The translations under genes were made by a program, and so were the position numbers. From Mesorhizobium sp. RMAD-H1 (GTDB lineage Bacteria > Pseudomonadota > Alphaproteobacteria > Rhizobiales > Rhizobiaceae): a stretch of DNA of 64,000 nt. The notes beneath the pieces were generated by a model. That model worked only from the letters and a program-made list of their open reading frames with translations. It was not told where the DNA came from and did not search any database. Shown piece after piece: positions 55,335 to 64,000 of this stretch; the first letter of the stretch is position 1, and the number at the start of each line of letters is the position of its first letter. The DNA is taken from the NCBI RefSeq assembly GCF_014191375.1, contig NZ_JACHWN010000001.1, positions 496,001 through 560,000 of the forward strand, written 5' to 3'.

Positions 55335-56966
55335 GTGATCGAGCGCCTGCGACCCGTCTTCCGGACCATGCCCATTGTCCTTCTGGTGGCATTGCTGACA
55401 TTGGTCGGGGGATGGCTGGGCCATGTGCTGGGAACCCGCATACGCATATCGTCCGACCGGCAGGAGATGACCAGCTATTCCCGGCAATTGCTGGAGCATG
55501 CCGTCAGCGTTGTCGGTGAGGCGAATGGCGCGATCGATGCCGCCAACGCCTCCCGTTACACCTTCTGCTCGCATGCCGAAATCGAGCTTATGCGCAACAT
55601 GCTCTTCGAGGCCCGCAACCTCAAGGATATCGGACGCGTCAGGGACGGCCATCTCGTTTGCTCCACCATATTGGGCAATTCCTCCGGCCGCCTGCCCATG
55701 CCCACGCCGCAGATCGTTCTGCCTGACGGAACGCGCATCTATCCCGATACGCCTCTGGCCGTTTCGAATTCCAGGGCCACCGTCGTCGGCCGCGGAAATG
55801 CCAATGTCGTCATTGATCCCAGAGCCTTCAATACGCTCAACCATCCGCCGTACCGCTATGCCATTTTTTTCGGCGACGTGCAGAACGATCATCTCGCCAG
55901 AATTTTCGGGAATGCGGACATTGCCGCTCCCCTGTCGAACCGCGCCGAAACCTGGCGGCTGGCCGACGGCAGGCTTCGTCGGGATACTTGCGACACGGCA
56001 TCCGGCCTGTGCGTCGCCGTCTGGGCGAGCCTCGCTGATCTCGACGCATCGAGCAATGGCATCGTCAATGCGGTGATGCTGCTGGGCGCAGCACTGGGAG
56101 CGCTCGTGGCGCTGGTCGGGATCGATTTCCGCCGCCGCGACCAGTCGCTGATGGCAAGGCTTTCCCGGGCGCTCTCCCGCGAGGAGGTGATGGTGCTCTA
56201 CCAGCCGGTCGTCAATGTGGCGGACGGCCGGATCGTCGCCGCCGAAGCGCTGGTCCGCTGGCAGTCGAACGGCGATTTCGTCCCGCCCGACATCTTCACC
56301 GCTATCGCCGAGCAGAAGGGCATGGCCGGCCGGATCACCCGCTACGTGCTCGATCATGTGATCGATGAGATGGGCGAAACGCTCCGCCGGCATGACGGCT
56401 TCCGCGTGACCATCAACATCGTCGCGTCGGATCTGAAGGACCCGAAATTCTTTGTCGCGCTCGATGAGGGCCTGCGCCATGCGGGCTTGAAACCGCGCCA
56501 GATCGGCATTGAGTTGACCGAACGTTCCACGGCCGATTCCACCGCCGCCATCGAAGGCATCGCCAAGCTGCGGTCACGCGGACATATGGTTTATATCGAC
56601 GATTTCGGCACCGGCTATTCCAGCCTTTCCTATCTCGGGGAGTTGAATGTCGACGTCCTGAAGATGGATCGCGCCTTCACCCGCACCGTCGGCACGGATG
56701 CGGTGACGGTGAGCATCGTCCCGCAGATCATCGATATGGCGATCAAGCATCATCTCGCCATCGTCGTGGAAGGCATAGAGACCGAGGCCCAGGCGGATTA
56801 TTTCCGCAATCTTCCCGTGCCCGTCATGGGGCAGGGATGGTATTATGGAAAACCGGTTTCCGCCGACAGGCTGAAGAAGCTTCTGGAGCGGCAGGACGGG
56901 ATCGTCACGCTGCGGAAAGACCGCAAGAGGAGCGGCCGGCCTTTAGGCAAGACGGGTACCGGCTAA
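55335..56966 (+). CDS. CSS-motif EAL-domain c-di-GMP phosphodiesterase
   Basis: A 543-residue membrane protein. Membrane helices at about 13-34 and 243-266 enclose a periplasmic CSS-motif domain (Cys78-Ser79 in TFCSHAEIELM and Cys109 in HLVCST). A cytoplasmic EAL domain (about 280-520) follows, with the active-site residues intact: AEALVRW, IELTERS, IDDFGTGYSSLSYL, KMDRAF and VEGIET. In enterobacterial PdeC-type proteins the paired cysteines tie activity to periplasmic disulfide state. No GGDEF domain is present. The 212-base upstream region holds two terminator-like hairpins and an AT-rich stretch near 55240-55275 that may be a promoter. Confidence 0.92.
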   Translation: MIERLRPVFRTMPIVLLVALLTLVGGWLGHVLGTRIRISSDRQEMTSYSRQLLEHAVSVVGEANGAIDAANASRYTFCSHAEIELMRNMLFEARNLKDIGRVRDGHLVCSTILGNSSGRLPMPTPQIVLPDGTRIYPDTPLAVSNSRATVVGRGNANVVIDPRAFNTLNHPPYRYAIFFGDVQNDHLARIFGNADIAAPLSNRAETWRLADGRLRRDTCDTASGLCVAVWASLADLDASSNGIVNAVMLLGAALGALVALVGIDFRRRDQSLMARLSRALSREEVMVLYQPVVNVADGRIVAAEALVRWQSNGDFVPPDIFTAIAEQKGMAGRITRYVLDHVIDEMGETLRRHDGFRVTINIVASDLKDPKFFVALDEGLRHAGLKPRQIGIELTERSTADSTAAIEGIAKLRSRGHMVYIDDFGTGYSSLSYLGELNVDVLKMDRAFTRTVGTDAVTVSIVPQIIDMAIKHHLAIVVEGIETEAQADYFRNLPVPVMGQGWYYGKPVSADRLKKLLERQDGIVTLRKDRKRSGRPLGKTGTG

Positions 56967-57050
56967 TAATCCTGGATTGCATAAAATTCGATTCAAAAGC
57001 AGCAGCTTGCGTGAGGGGATTGTCAACCGGTCTAAGCTAGTGTCCCCGCC

Positions 57051-57233
57051 ATGAAGCCACGATACGAACGCATTCTCGAACCGACCGACACCTGGGCCAT
57101 TTTCGATACGGTTTCCGGTGTTCCGGTCATCATGGGCACCAAGCTGATGATCGGCCTTTCGCTGGAAGAGGCCGAAGAGGCGCTCGCCTCCCTCAACGCG
57201 CCACCAAAGGGCCGGAAGAGGTCGGCTGCCTGA
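57051..57233 (+). CDS. Small conserved hypothetical protein
   Basis: A 60-residue protein (MKPRYERILEPTDTWAIFDT ... KLMIGLSLEEAEEALASLNA). It has no signal or membrane segment. The middle looks like a short beta pair (TWAIFDTVSGVPVIMG) followed by an amphipathic helix (LSLEEAEEALASLNA), and the tail is basic (PPKGRKRSAA). I do not recognise a named family, although the composition and codon use are those of a real gene. It is followed by an octamer-type repeat and convergent with a HAD gene. Confidence 0.65.
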   Translation: MKPRYERILEPTDTWAIFDTVSGVPVIMGTKLMIGLSLEEAEEALASLNAPPKGRKRSAA

Positions 57234-57237
57234 GCAT

Positions 57238-57367
57238 GGGGCAGTAAGGGAACAGGGCATTAGGGCAAATACGTACCCATTGCCTCTCTTCCGCTAAAGC
57301 GGTTGCCGCGAATAACAAGCAAGGCATACTGCCTTACTGCCTTACTGCCTTACTGCCTTACTGCCTT
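57238..57367. repeat. Octamer-period array (ACTGCCTT units) with inverted left arm
   Basis: Five exact tandem ACTGCCTT octamers at 57328-57367. The left arm at 57238-57270 holds GGGCAGTA, AGGGAACA, GGGCATTA and GGGCAAAT units in the opposite sense. A core of about 57 bases separates the arms. It lies between the 60-residue gene and the 3' end of the HAD gene (57371). The exact tandem copies should be prone to length change. Confidence 0.8.
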
Positions 57368-57370
57368 ATC

Positions 57371-59412
<2,042 letters not shown>

Positions 59413-59477
59413 TATCAACAAGATTCAGAGCGATGCTCTGAAACCGATCGGACGCGACCTCCAGTTATAGTCTGATC

Positions 59478-59518
59478 CCGAAGCGCCTGAGGCCCCTCCT
59501 CAGGCGCTTCGGTGCTTT
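59478..59518. terminator. Strong terminator after ccrM
   Basis: A 15-bp perfect stem (CCGAAGCGCCTGAGG and its complement) with loop CCCCT, followed by TGCTTTT. It sits between convergent ccrM and the HAD gene, so it probably serves ccrM and may serve both. Confidence 0.9.
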
Positions 59519-59529
59519 TGGGGAGGCTG

Positions 59530-60144
59530 CTATATCTCGATCCCCGCCTGCCGCAGATCGGTTTTCAACTGATCGGGGCCGGTGAACTGCACTGCCTGCC
59601 AGCCGGCGGCCCTGGCGCCTTCGACATTGGCGGCCGTATCGTCGATGAACAAGGTCGCCGATGGTTCGAGATCGAACGCCCTGGCGTGATGCTCATAGAT
59701 CGCCTTGTCGGGCTTCAGGAGGCCGATATCGCCGGAGACCGTCACGCCGCGGCCTATCGTGAGGAAGGGATAGCGCAGCTGCGCCTCGCGCAGCGTATCG
59801 GAGGCGAAATTGGTCAGCATCGTCACGTCGTGCCCGTCAGCGACAAGGCGTTCGAGGATCGCGACGCTGTCCTCATAGGCATGCGGGACCATTTTGTGCC
59901 AGCCCTTGCGGAAGGCGCGGATGTGGTCGGCGTAATCGGGATAGGCCTCGATCAGCAACGCTTCGGCTTCGGCCCATGTTCTGCCGCGGTCCTGCTCGAC
60001 ATTCCAGTCGTGCGAGCAGACATGTGTGAGGAACCAGCGCCGCTCTTCTTCATCGGGGATGATGTCGTGATAGGCCAGATGCGGGTCGTAATGGATCAGC
60101 ACCTTGCCTATGTCGAAGACGATATGTTTGACGGGCTGGCTCAT
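59530..60144 (-). CDS. HAD family hydrolase (YihX-like)
   Basis: A 204-residue HAD subfamily IA protein. Motif I is VFDIGKVLIHYDPH, with Gly in place of the second Asp, as in YihX-type sugar-phosphate phosphatases (FDLGNV). Motif II is MLTNFASD, motif III IGLLKPDKAIYEHH and motif IV LFIDDTAANVEGARAAGW. YihX hydrolyses glucose 1-phosphate; activity here is inferred. The start is ATG 60144 (MSQPVKHIVFD). Two CATGAT-type repeat elements lie directly upstream. Confidence 0.9.
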   Translation of the reverse strand: MSQPVKHIVFDIGKVLIHYDPHLAYHDIIPDEEERRWFLTHVCSHDWNVEQDRGRTWAEAEALLIEAYPDYADHIRAFRKGWHKMVPHAYEDSVAILERLVADGHDVTMLTNFASDTLREAQLRYPFLTIGRGVTVSGDIGLLKPDKAIYEHHARAFDLEPSATLFIDDTAANVEGARAAGWQAVQFTGPDQLKTDLRQAGIEI

Positions 60145-60167
60145 GCGGTATGTCTCTTCTGGGTAAA

Positions 60168-60217
60168 GCATGATCCCGAAAAGTTGCAGACTTTTCGGAT
60201 AAGATCATGCGGCTTTA
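60168..60217. repeat. CATGAT-type palindromic element, tandem copy 1
   Basis: GCATGATC ... CCGAAAAG-N7-CTTTTCGG ... GATCATGCGG, 24 bases upstream of the HAD start. It is repeated almost exactly at 60223. Confidence 0.85.
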
Positions 60218-60222
60218 TTCGA

Positions 60223-60271
60223 GCATGATCCCGAAAAGTTGCAGACTTTCCGGATAAGATCATGCGGCTTT
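60223..60271. repeat. CATGAT-type palindromic element, tandem copy 2, overlapping the mutY stop
   Basis: Second copy, with one base change in the inner arm (CTTTCCGG). The TGA stop of mutY (60262-60260, minus strand) and its last codons (Phe-Lys-Ala-Ala) come from the element's right end. Confidence 0.85.
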
Positions 60272-61327
60272 GAATGCGTCCGGTATCGCTGCGGCTATCG
60301 CTTTTTTCATCACCGTGGGCAAGGCCTCATCGGGCAATTCGTCGGGAGATGCCCACCAGCCATCATGCGCCGTTTCCGTTGCGACATTGTCCGCCCGGTA
60401 GACGGAAAGCCGCAATTCGAAATGGGTGAAGACATGGCTGATCGCGCCGCAAGCGCTCCACCGTGCGGGGAAGGGGGCGGCATCGGCTGATATGTCGGCG
60501 TCGCGCCGTGCCGTCCAGTTCGTGCAGGGTACTTCGGCCATGCCGCCCAGAAGGCCGGAGGCAGGCCGCTTGCGCAGGAAGACCGATCCGTTCCGGGATA
60601 TGGCGACGAAGGCTGCACCGAGGCGCATTGGTCTGTCTTTTTTGGGAGCCTTTACCGGATAGAGTTCCGGATCGCCTTCGCCCAGAACCTTGCAGCCGTC
60701 ATTGACCGGACAGAGCACGCATGCGGGGCGCCGGGGCGTGCAGATCATGGCGCCGAGATCCATCATCGCCTGTGCGAAGTCGCCGGGCCGGCTCGCGGGC
60801 GTGATCGCCTGAACCCTGGCGCGGATCTCCGGCTTTGCCGCGGGAAGGGGGGTGGATATGGCGAAAAGACGGGTGATGACACGCTCGACATTGCCGTCGA
60901 CCACGGCTGCCGGCCGGTCGAAGGCGATGGCCGCGATCGCCGCCGCCGTATAGTCGCCGATGCCGGGCAGCGCCTTCAGTCCCTCGATGGTCGAGGGAAA
61001 TTCGCCATTGAGTTCGGTCGCGACGATTTCGGCGCATTTCTTCAGGTTTCGCGCGCGCGAATAATAGCCGAGCCCCGCCCAGGCGCGCATCACGTCATCA
61101 TCGGACGCCGCCGCCAGCGCCTCCACCGTCGGCCAGCGGGCGACGAATGCCCGGAAATAGGGCTTCACCGCCTCGACCGTAGTCTGCTGCAGCATGATCT
61201 CCGAAAGCCAGACGCGGTAGGGATCCGCGAGAACGCCCTGCGCGTGCTGCGACGGCGTCACCCGCCACGGCAAAAGGCGGTGATGATCATCATACCATCG
61301 GAGTAGCTGCTCGGCTGGGTGGTTCAT
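60260..61327 (-). CDS. mutY: A/G-specific adenine glycosylase
   Basis: Base-excision repair enzyme that removes adenine mispaired with 8-oxoguanine. It is 355 residues. Catalytic Glu43 is in SEIMLQQTTV, the helix-hairpin-helix is LPGIGDYTAAAIAAIAF with Asp144 in VVDGNVERV, and the 4Fe-4S ligands are Cys196, Cys203, Cys206 and Cys212 (C-x6-C-x2-C-x5-C). A C-terminal NUDIX-like domain (about 225-350) reads out 8-oxoG. The last residues and stop codon are supplied by a repeat element. It is divergent from the polysaccharide genes. Confidence 0.96.
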   Translation of the reverse strand: MNHPAEQLLRWYDDHHRLLPWRVTPSQHAQGVLADPYRVWLSEIMLQQTTVEAVKPYFRAFVARWPTVEALAAASDDDVMRAWAGLGYYSRARNLKKCAEIVATELNGEFPSTIEGLKALPGIGDYTAAAIAAIAFDRPAAVVDGNVERVITRLFAISTPLPAAKPEIRARVQAITPASRPGDFAQAMMDLGAMICTPRRPACVLCPVNDGCKVLGEGDPELYPVKAPKKDRPMRLGAAFVAISRNGSVFLRKRPASGLLGGMAEVPCTNWTARRDADISADAAPFPARWSACGAISHVFTHFELRLSVYRADNVATETAHDGWWASPDELPDEALPTVMKKAIAAAIPDAFKAA

Positions 61328-61515
61328 TCATGTCCTTTTGCAGGGATGGAATAAATGGGGCAGGAAACGGTAGGAATGTCACAATCACATAATAATTCCA
61401 ACCGGCTCCGCGATATGTGCAGAATCGTCTGGACCGACACCATTCGTCCTGTTGACTTTCGCACACATGCGTTTCACCGGTTGAAAGACTGCGAACCTGC
61501 TTAAAGGCGATTCAT

Positions 61516-62274
61516 TTGTCCATACCCGTCTATGTTATCAATCTCGATCGCTCGCAAGAGCGGCTGAAGGCGGTGAAGGACAGCGCAAACGAGTTCGGCA
61601 TAACGCTTCGCCGCATTCCCGCCGTTGATGGGCGCAGCCTTCCGCCTTCCGCCCTCGGCGATCTCGACGAAGCCTCGTTCCGGCGGCTGCACGGCAAGAC
61701 CGTCATGCCGGCCGAGATCGGCTGTTATTTCAGCCATCTCAAGGTGTTGGAGAAGATCGCCGGAGGCGATGAGCCCCATGCGGTGATCGTTGAGGACGAT
61801 GTGGCGTTCATTCCCGATTTTCTGCCCTTCGTCGAAGCGCTCGCCCGGATATCCGGCTGGGACGCCGTCAAGCTCGTCAATCATCGCACGTCGCTTTTTC
61901 GCCGTTTTCGCGAGGTCATACCCGGTATTTCGATCGGCCGCTGCGGTCACGGCCCCTTGGGAAGCTCCGCCGCCTATGTGGTGACACGCGAAGGTGCGAA
62001 AAAGCTTCTGGCGACGCTGAAACCGATGCGGCTCCCCTATGACGTGGCGCTCGAGCGCGGATGGAGTGGAAATTATGCGATCTTCACGACCGACAGGCCG
62101 CTGGTGACCTTCTCGAAGGAGGCGGGTTCCACGATCGCCGGAAGAGCCGCGTATGCGAAGACGAAGCTGCCTGCCTGGAAGCGGATCGGCACATTGGTTT
62201 TCAGAACGAGCGATTATCTGCGCCGCATGCTATTTGCATGGACGCCTGTTCGCCTGACGGACGCAACGAAATGA
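61516..62274 (+). CDS. Glycosyltransferase family 25 (LPS biosynthesis)
   Basis: A 252-residue sugar transferase of family 25, the group that includes LgtB/LpsA-type LPS galactosyl- and glucosyltransferases. The N-terminal IPVYVINLDRSQERL, the conserved MPAEIGCYFSHLKVLEKI and the acidic VIVEDDVAFIPDF (metal/nucleotide-sugar binding) are present. The start is TTG 61516 with AAAGGCGA upstream; no ATG is better placed. The stop overlaps the next gene (ATGA at 62271-62274). Beginning of a surface-polysaccharide cluster. Confidence 0.9.
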   Translation: MSIPVYVINLDRSQERLKAVKDSANEFGITLRRIPAVDGRSLPPSALGDLDEASFRRLHGKTVMPAEIGCYFSHLKVLEKIAGGDEPHAVIVEDDVAFIPDFLPFVEALARISGWDAVKLVNHRTSLFRRFREVIPGISIGRCGHGPLGSSAAYVVTREGAKKLLATLKPMRLPYDVALERGWSGNYAIFTTDRPLVTFSKEAGSTIAGRAAYAKTKLPAWKRIGTLVFRTSDYLRRMLFAWTPVRLTDATK

Positions 62275-63515
62275 GCATTATCAGGAAATCCTTTCTGATG
62301 CGGCGTCGCATCGATGGCTGGGTTCTCGGCGCCGGCTCGGCGGCGATGCCGATCCGCATCGGCTTCGGCCCTGTCGCCCTGTTTCTCTTCGCCTGCATCG
62401 GCATATATCTCATCTGCGGGCGGCACCGGAGCGTGCGTCTGTTCGCGCGCAATTTCTATATCTGTGCCGTGCTTTACGGCGTCTGGTCGCTCGGGCTGAT
62501 CCTCTTCCGCGGCGAGCCGATCATGGACAATCGTCAGGTCGGCTATACCCTGCTCTTCACGGTTCTGTCCTTTGCCGGCCCCGGCATGGTCCTGGTTCGC
62601 GATCCCCTGCGCGCTTTCGTGCTGGGCGCGCGTGTCGGCATCGTCCTCGCCTTCCTGGCCGCGTTCGGCATGGCCGTCGTCTATGGCGGACGCATCGGCG
62701 TCGGCGGCAATGCGGCCGTCTTCGCCTTCGTCGCGGCCCTGGCGGCCATCGGCGCCGCGATACCGATCGCCAATGCGCCCCGTTACCTCCCGAATGGGCC
62801 GTATTACCTCATCCTCGGCACGGCCGCCGTGCTTACCTCCGAGACACGCGCCGTGCTGGTGGTCCTGCCGCTCTTCGCATTGGTCGAGATTCTTTTCAGC
62901 GTCCGTAAATTTCCGGCCAGGGCGAGGATGATATCCTATGCAGCCTTGTCGCTCGCCGCGGTGGGCCTTGCCTCGTTCGGGCCTGTCGACGAGATCATCT
63001 CGAAGCGATTTGCGGGAATCGTCGAATATTACGATACCGGCAATGAGAGCAAATGGGAGGACAAGATATCGGCCGATATCCGTTTTGCGCTATGGGACGG
63101 CGCAAGGCAGGTCATCGCCGAACACCCGATCATCGGCGTTGGGCCCTATGAGAAGATGGATGCGGTCCGCGCCAAGGCTGGCGAGAACGCGGCGATGCTC
63201 GGCGGCTTCCGCCATGTGCACAACACGGTTCTCGACGAACTGCTCAATGACGGCGTGATCGGGCTTATTCTGCTCTCTCTCTGCGCCTATTTCGGCCTCG
63301 CGCATCTCTTCCGCCATTCCTCCAGTCCCGGGATGACGCGCAGCATCATCTATTTCATCATTGTCTGCACGACCTACGGCATGCTGCACAACCCGCTGCT
63401 GCACGAGGTGACGATATCGGGGATCTTCTTCTATTTCGGCGCGCTCAACGCGGCCGCCTCGCGTTTCGTCATGGCGCAGCGCCGCAGTCTCGCACCTTTT
63501 AATCGTCGGGGGTGA
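62271..63515 (+). CDS. O-antigen ligase/polymerase family membrane protein
   Basis: A 414-residue protein with about ten or eleven hydrophobic segments and the Wzy_C-type periplasmic loop, including HPIIGVGPYEKMD and GGFRHVHNTVLDELLNDGVIGL with the conserved His. Such proteins ligate or polymerise polysaccharide units on the undecaprenyl carrier (WaaL or Wzy); sequence alone does not separate the two. ATG 62271 overlaps the glycosyltransferase stop, so they are translationally coupled. The epimerase-like gene follows by one base. Confidence 0.87.
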   Translation: MSIIRKSFLMRRRIDGWVLGAGSAAMPIRIGFGPVALFLFACIGIYLICGRHRSVRLFARNFYICAVLYGVWSLGLILFRGEPIMDNRQVGYTLLFTVLSFAGPGMVLVRDPLRAFVLGARVGIVLAFLAAFGMAVVYGGRIGVGGNAAVFAFVAALAAIGAAIPIANAPRYLPNGPYYLILGTAAVLTSETRAVLVVLPLFALVEILFSVRKFPARARMISYAALSLAAVGLASFGPVDEIISKRFAGIVEYYDTGNESKWEDKISADIRFALWDGARQVIAEHPIIGVGPYEKMDAVRAKAGENAAMLGGFRHVHNTVLDELLNDGVIGLILLSLCAYFGLAHLFRHSSSPGMTRSIIYFIIVCTTYGMLHNPLLHEVTISGIFFYFGALNAAASRFVMAQRRSLAPFNRRG

Positions 63516-63516
63516 C

Positions 63517-64000
63517 ATGAAAGCGATCGTAACGGGCGCGGCAGGGTTCATCGGCTTCCACACGGCCAGGCGATTGCTGCGCGAGGGCTGGCAGGTGGTG
63601 GGGATCGACGATCTCAACGCTTATTACCCGGTGGAGCTGAAGGAGACCCGGCTGTCTGCCCTGCAGGGGCAGACGAACTTTCGCTTCGCCCGTGCCGATA
63701 TCGCCGATGCAGCTGCACTGAAAGCCGCCATCGGTGCCGACGCCGATGCCGACATCATCGTCCATCTCGCCGCCCAGGCGGGTGTGCGCTACTCCATCGA
63801 GAACCCGTCCGCCTATGTATCGGCCAATGTCCAGGGGCAGGTGACGGTGTTCGAGCAGGCGCTCACCATGCCCAAGCGCCCGCCGGTCGTCTATGCCTCT
63901 TCCTCCTCGGTCTATGGCGCCAACGAGAGGATGCCGTTCAGCGAGAGCGACGCCGTCGACCGTCCGGTCTCTGTCTATGCGGCAACGAAGCGGGCGGGTG
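63517..64000 (+). CDS. NAD-dependent epimerase, UDP-glucuronate 4-epimerase-like (3' end outside window)
   Basis: About 161 residues are visible of a short-chain dehydrogenase/reductase-type sugar-nucleotide epimerase. The NAD-binding Rossmann motif is VTGAAGFIGFHTARRLL, then HLAAQAGVRYSIENPSAYV, VYASSSSVYGANERMPFSE and the catalytic YAATK (Tyr-x3-Lys). The pattern is closest to UDP-glucuronate/UDP-galacturonate 4-epimerases, which supply UDP-galacturonate to rhizobial LPS. The start is ATG 63517, one base after the upstream stop. The gene continues beyond base 64000. Confidence 0.9.
   Translation, partial: MKAIVTGAAGFIGFHTARRLLREGWQVVGIDDLNAYYPVELKETRLSALQGQTNFRFARADIADAAALKAAIGADADADIIVHLAAQAGVRYSIENPSAYVSANVQGQVTVFEQALTMPKRPPVVYASSSSVYGANERMPFSESDAVDRPVSVYAATKRAG

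Noticed and set aside
57328-57367. Tandem repeats considered as a CRISPR array
   Set aside because: Units are contiguous octamers without spacers and no cas genes are present.

Overview
The window is a stretch of alphaproteobacterial chromosome, most likely from the Hyphomicrobiales (Rhizobiales) and close to Rhizobiaceae or Phyllobacteriaceae. The grounds are high GC content, a CcrM-type DNA methyltransferase, an IalB-family protein, a ctaCDB-F-G-E oxidase operon, a RibB with a degenerate second domain, DUF6101 and DUF1344 proteins, and many rhizobial-style intergenic palindromic elements. Genus cannot be fixed by eye. I saw no rRNA, tRNA, CRISPR array, prophage or transposase gene.

Left part (1-36 kb) is core metabolism in short operons broken up by repeats: glyS (3' part), tsaC, an FAD-linked 2-hydroxyacid dehydrogenase, DUF6101, a ClpP paralogue, an ArsR-SRPBCC pair, an acyl-CoA dehydrogenase with an enoyl-CoA hydratase, a DUF1330/XRE divergent pair, purD, ubiA, pdxH, a lipoprotein, a DnaJ-like co-chaperone, fabI, a histidine phosphatase, DUF1344, aroC, ribB, an MFS/TetR divergent pair, an HDAC-like deacetylase with xseB, DedA, small stress-type membrane and YidB proteins, pirin, dxs, a VOC protein, tlyA with an RlmD/TrmA-type methyltransferase, a solitary nucleotidyltransferase-fold gene in an AT-richer cassette, tldD and ialB.

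Middle part (36.7-46 kb) is the respiratory oxidase block. ctaC-ctaD-ctaB-ctaF-ctaG-ctaE end in a clear terminator and are followed by DUF983, surf1, ispH, thrB and rnhA. Together they give aa3 oxidase subunits I-III, heme O synthesis, CuB delivery and a SURF1 assembly factor. Then come a peroxiredoxin, a DsbD-N-domain protein, a YqgE/AlgH protein, two EAL-domain proteins (one with a degenerate GGDEF), a GNAT, an M16 peptidase, thrC, a lipoprotein, two HAD phosphatases, ccrM and mutY. The right edge (61.5-64 kb) enters a surface-polysaccharide cluster: a family-25 glycosyltransferase, an O-antigen ligase/polymerase-type membrane protein and a truncated UDP-glucuronate epimerase-like gene.

The most notable non-coding content is: six mosaic palindromic elements with shared ends but two alternative cores; a second element family whose ends supply the stop codon of two genes and possibly the start of a third; three intergenic inverted arrays with an octamer period; a nucleotidyltransferase cassette preceded by two identical 10-bp inverted repeats; and a three-copy operator array between the TetR and MFS genes.
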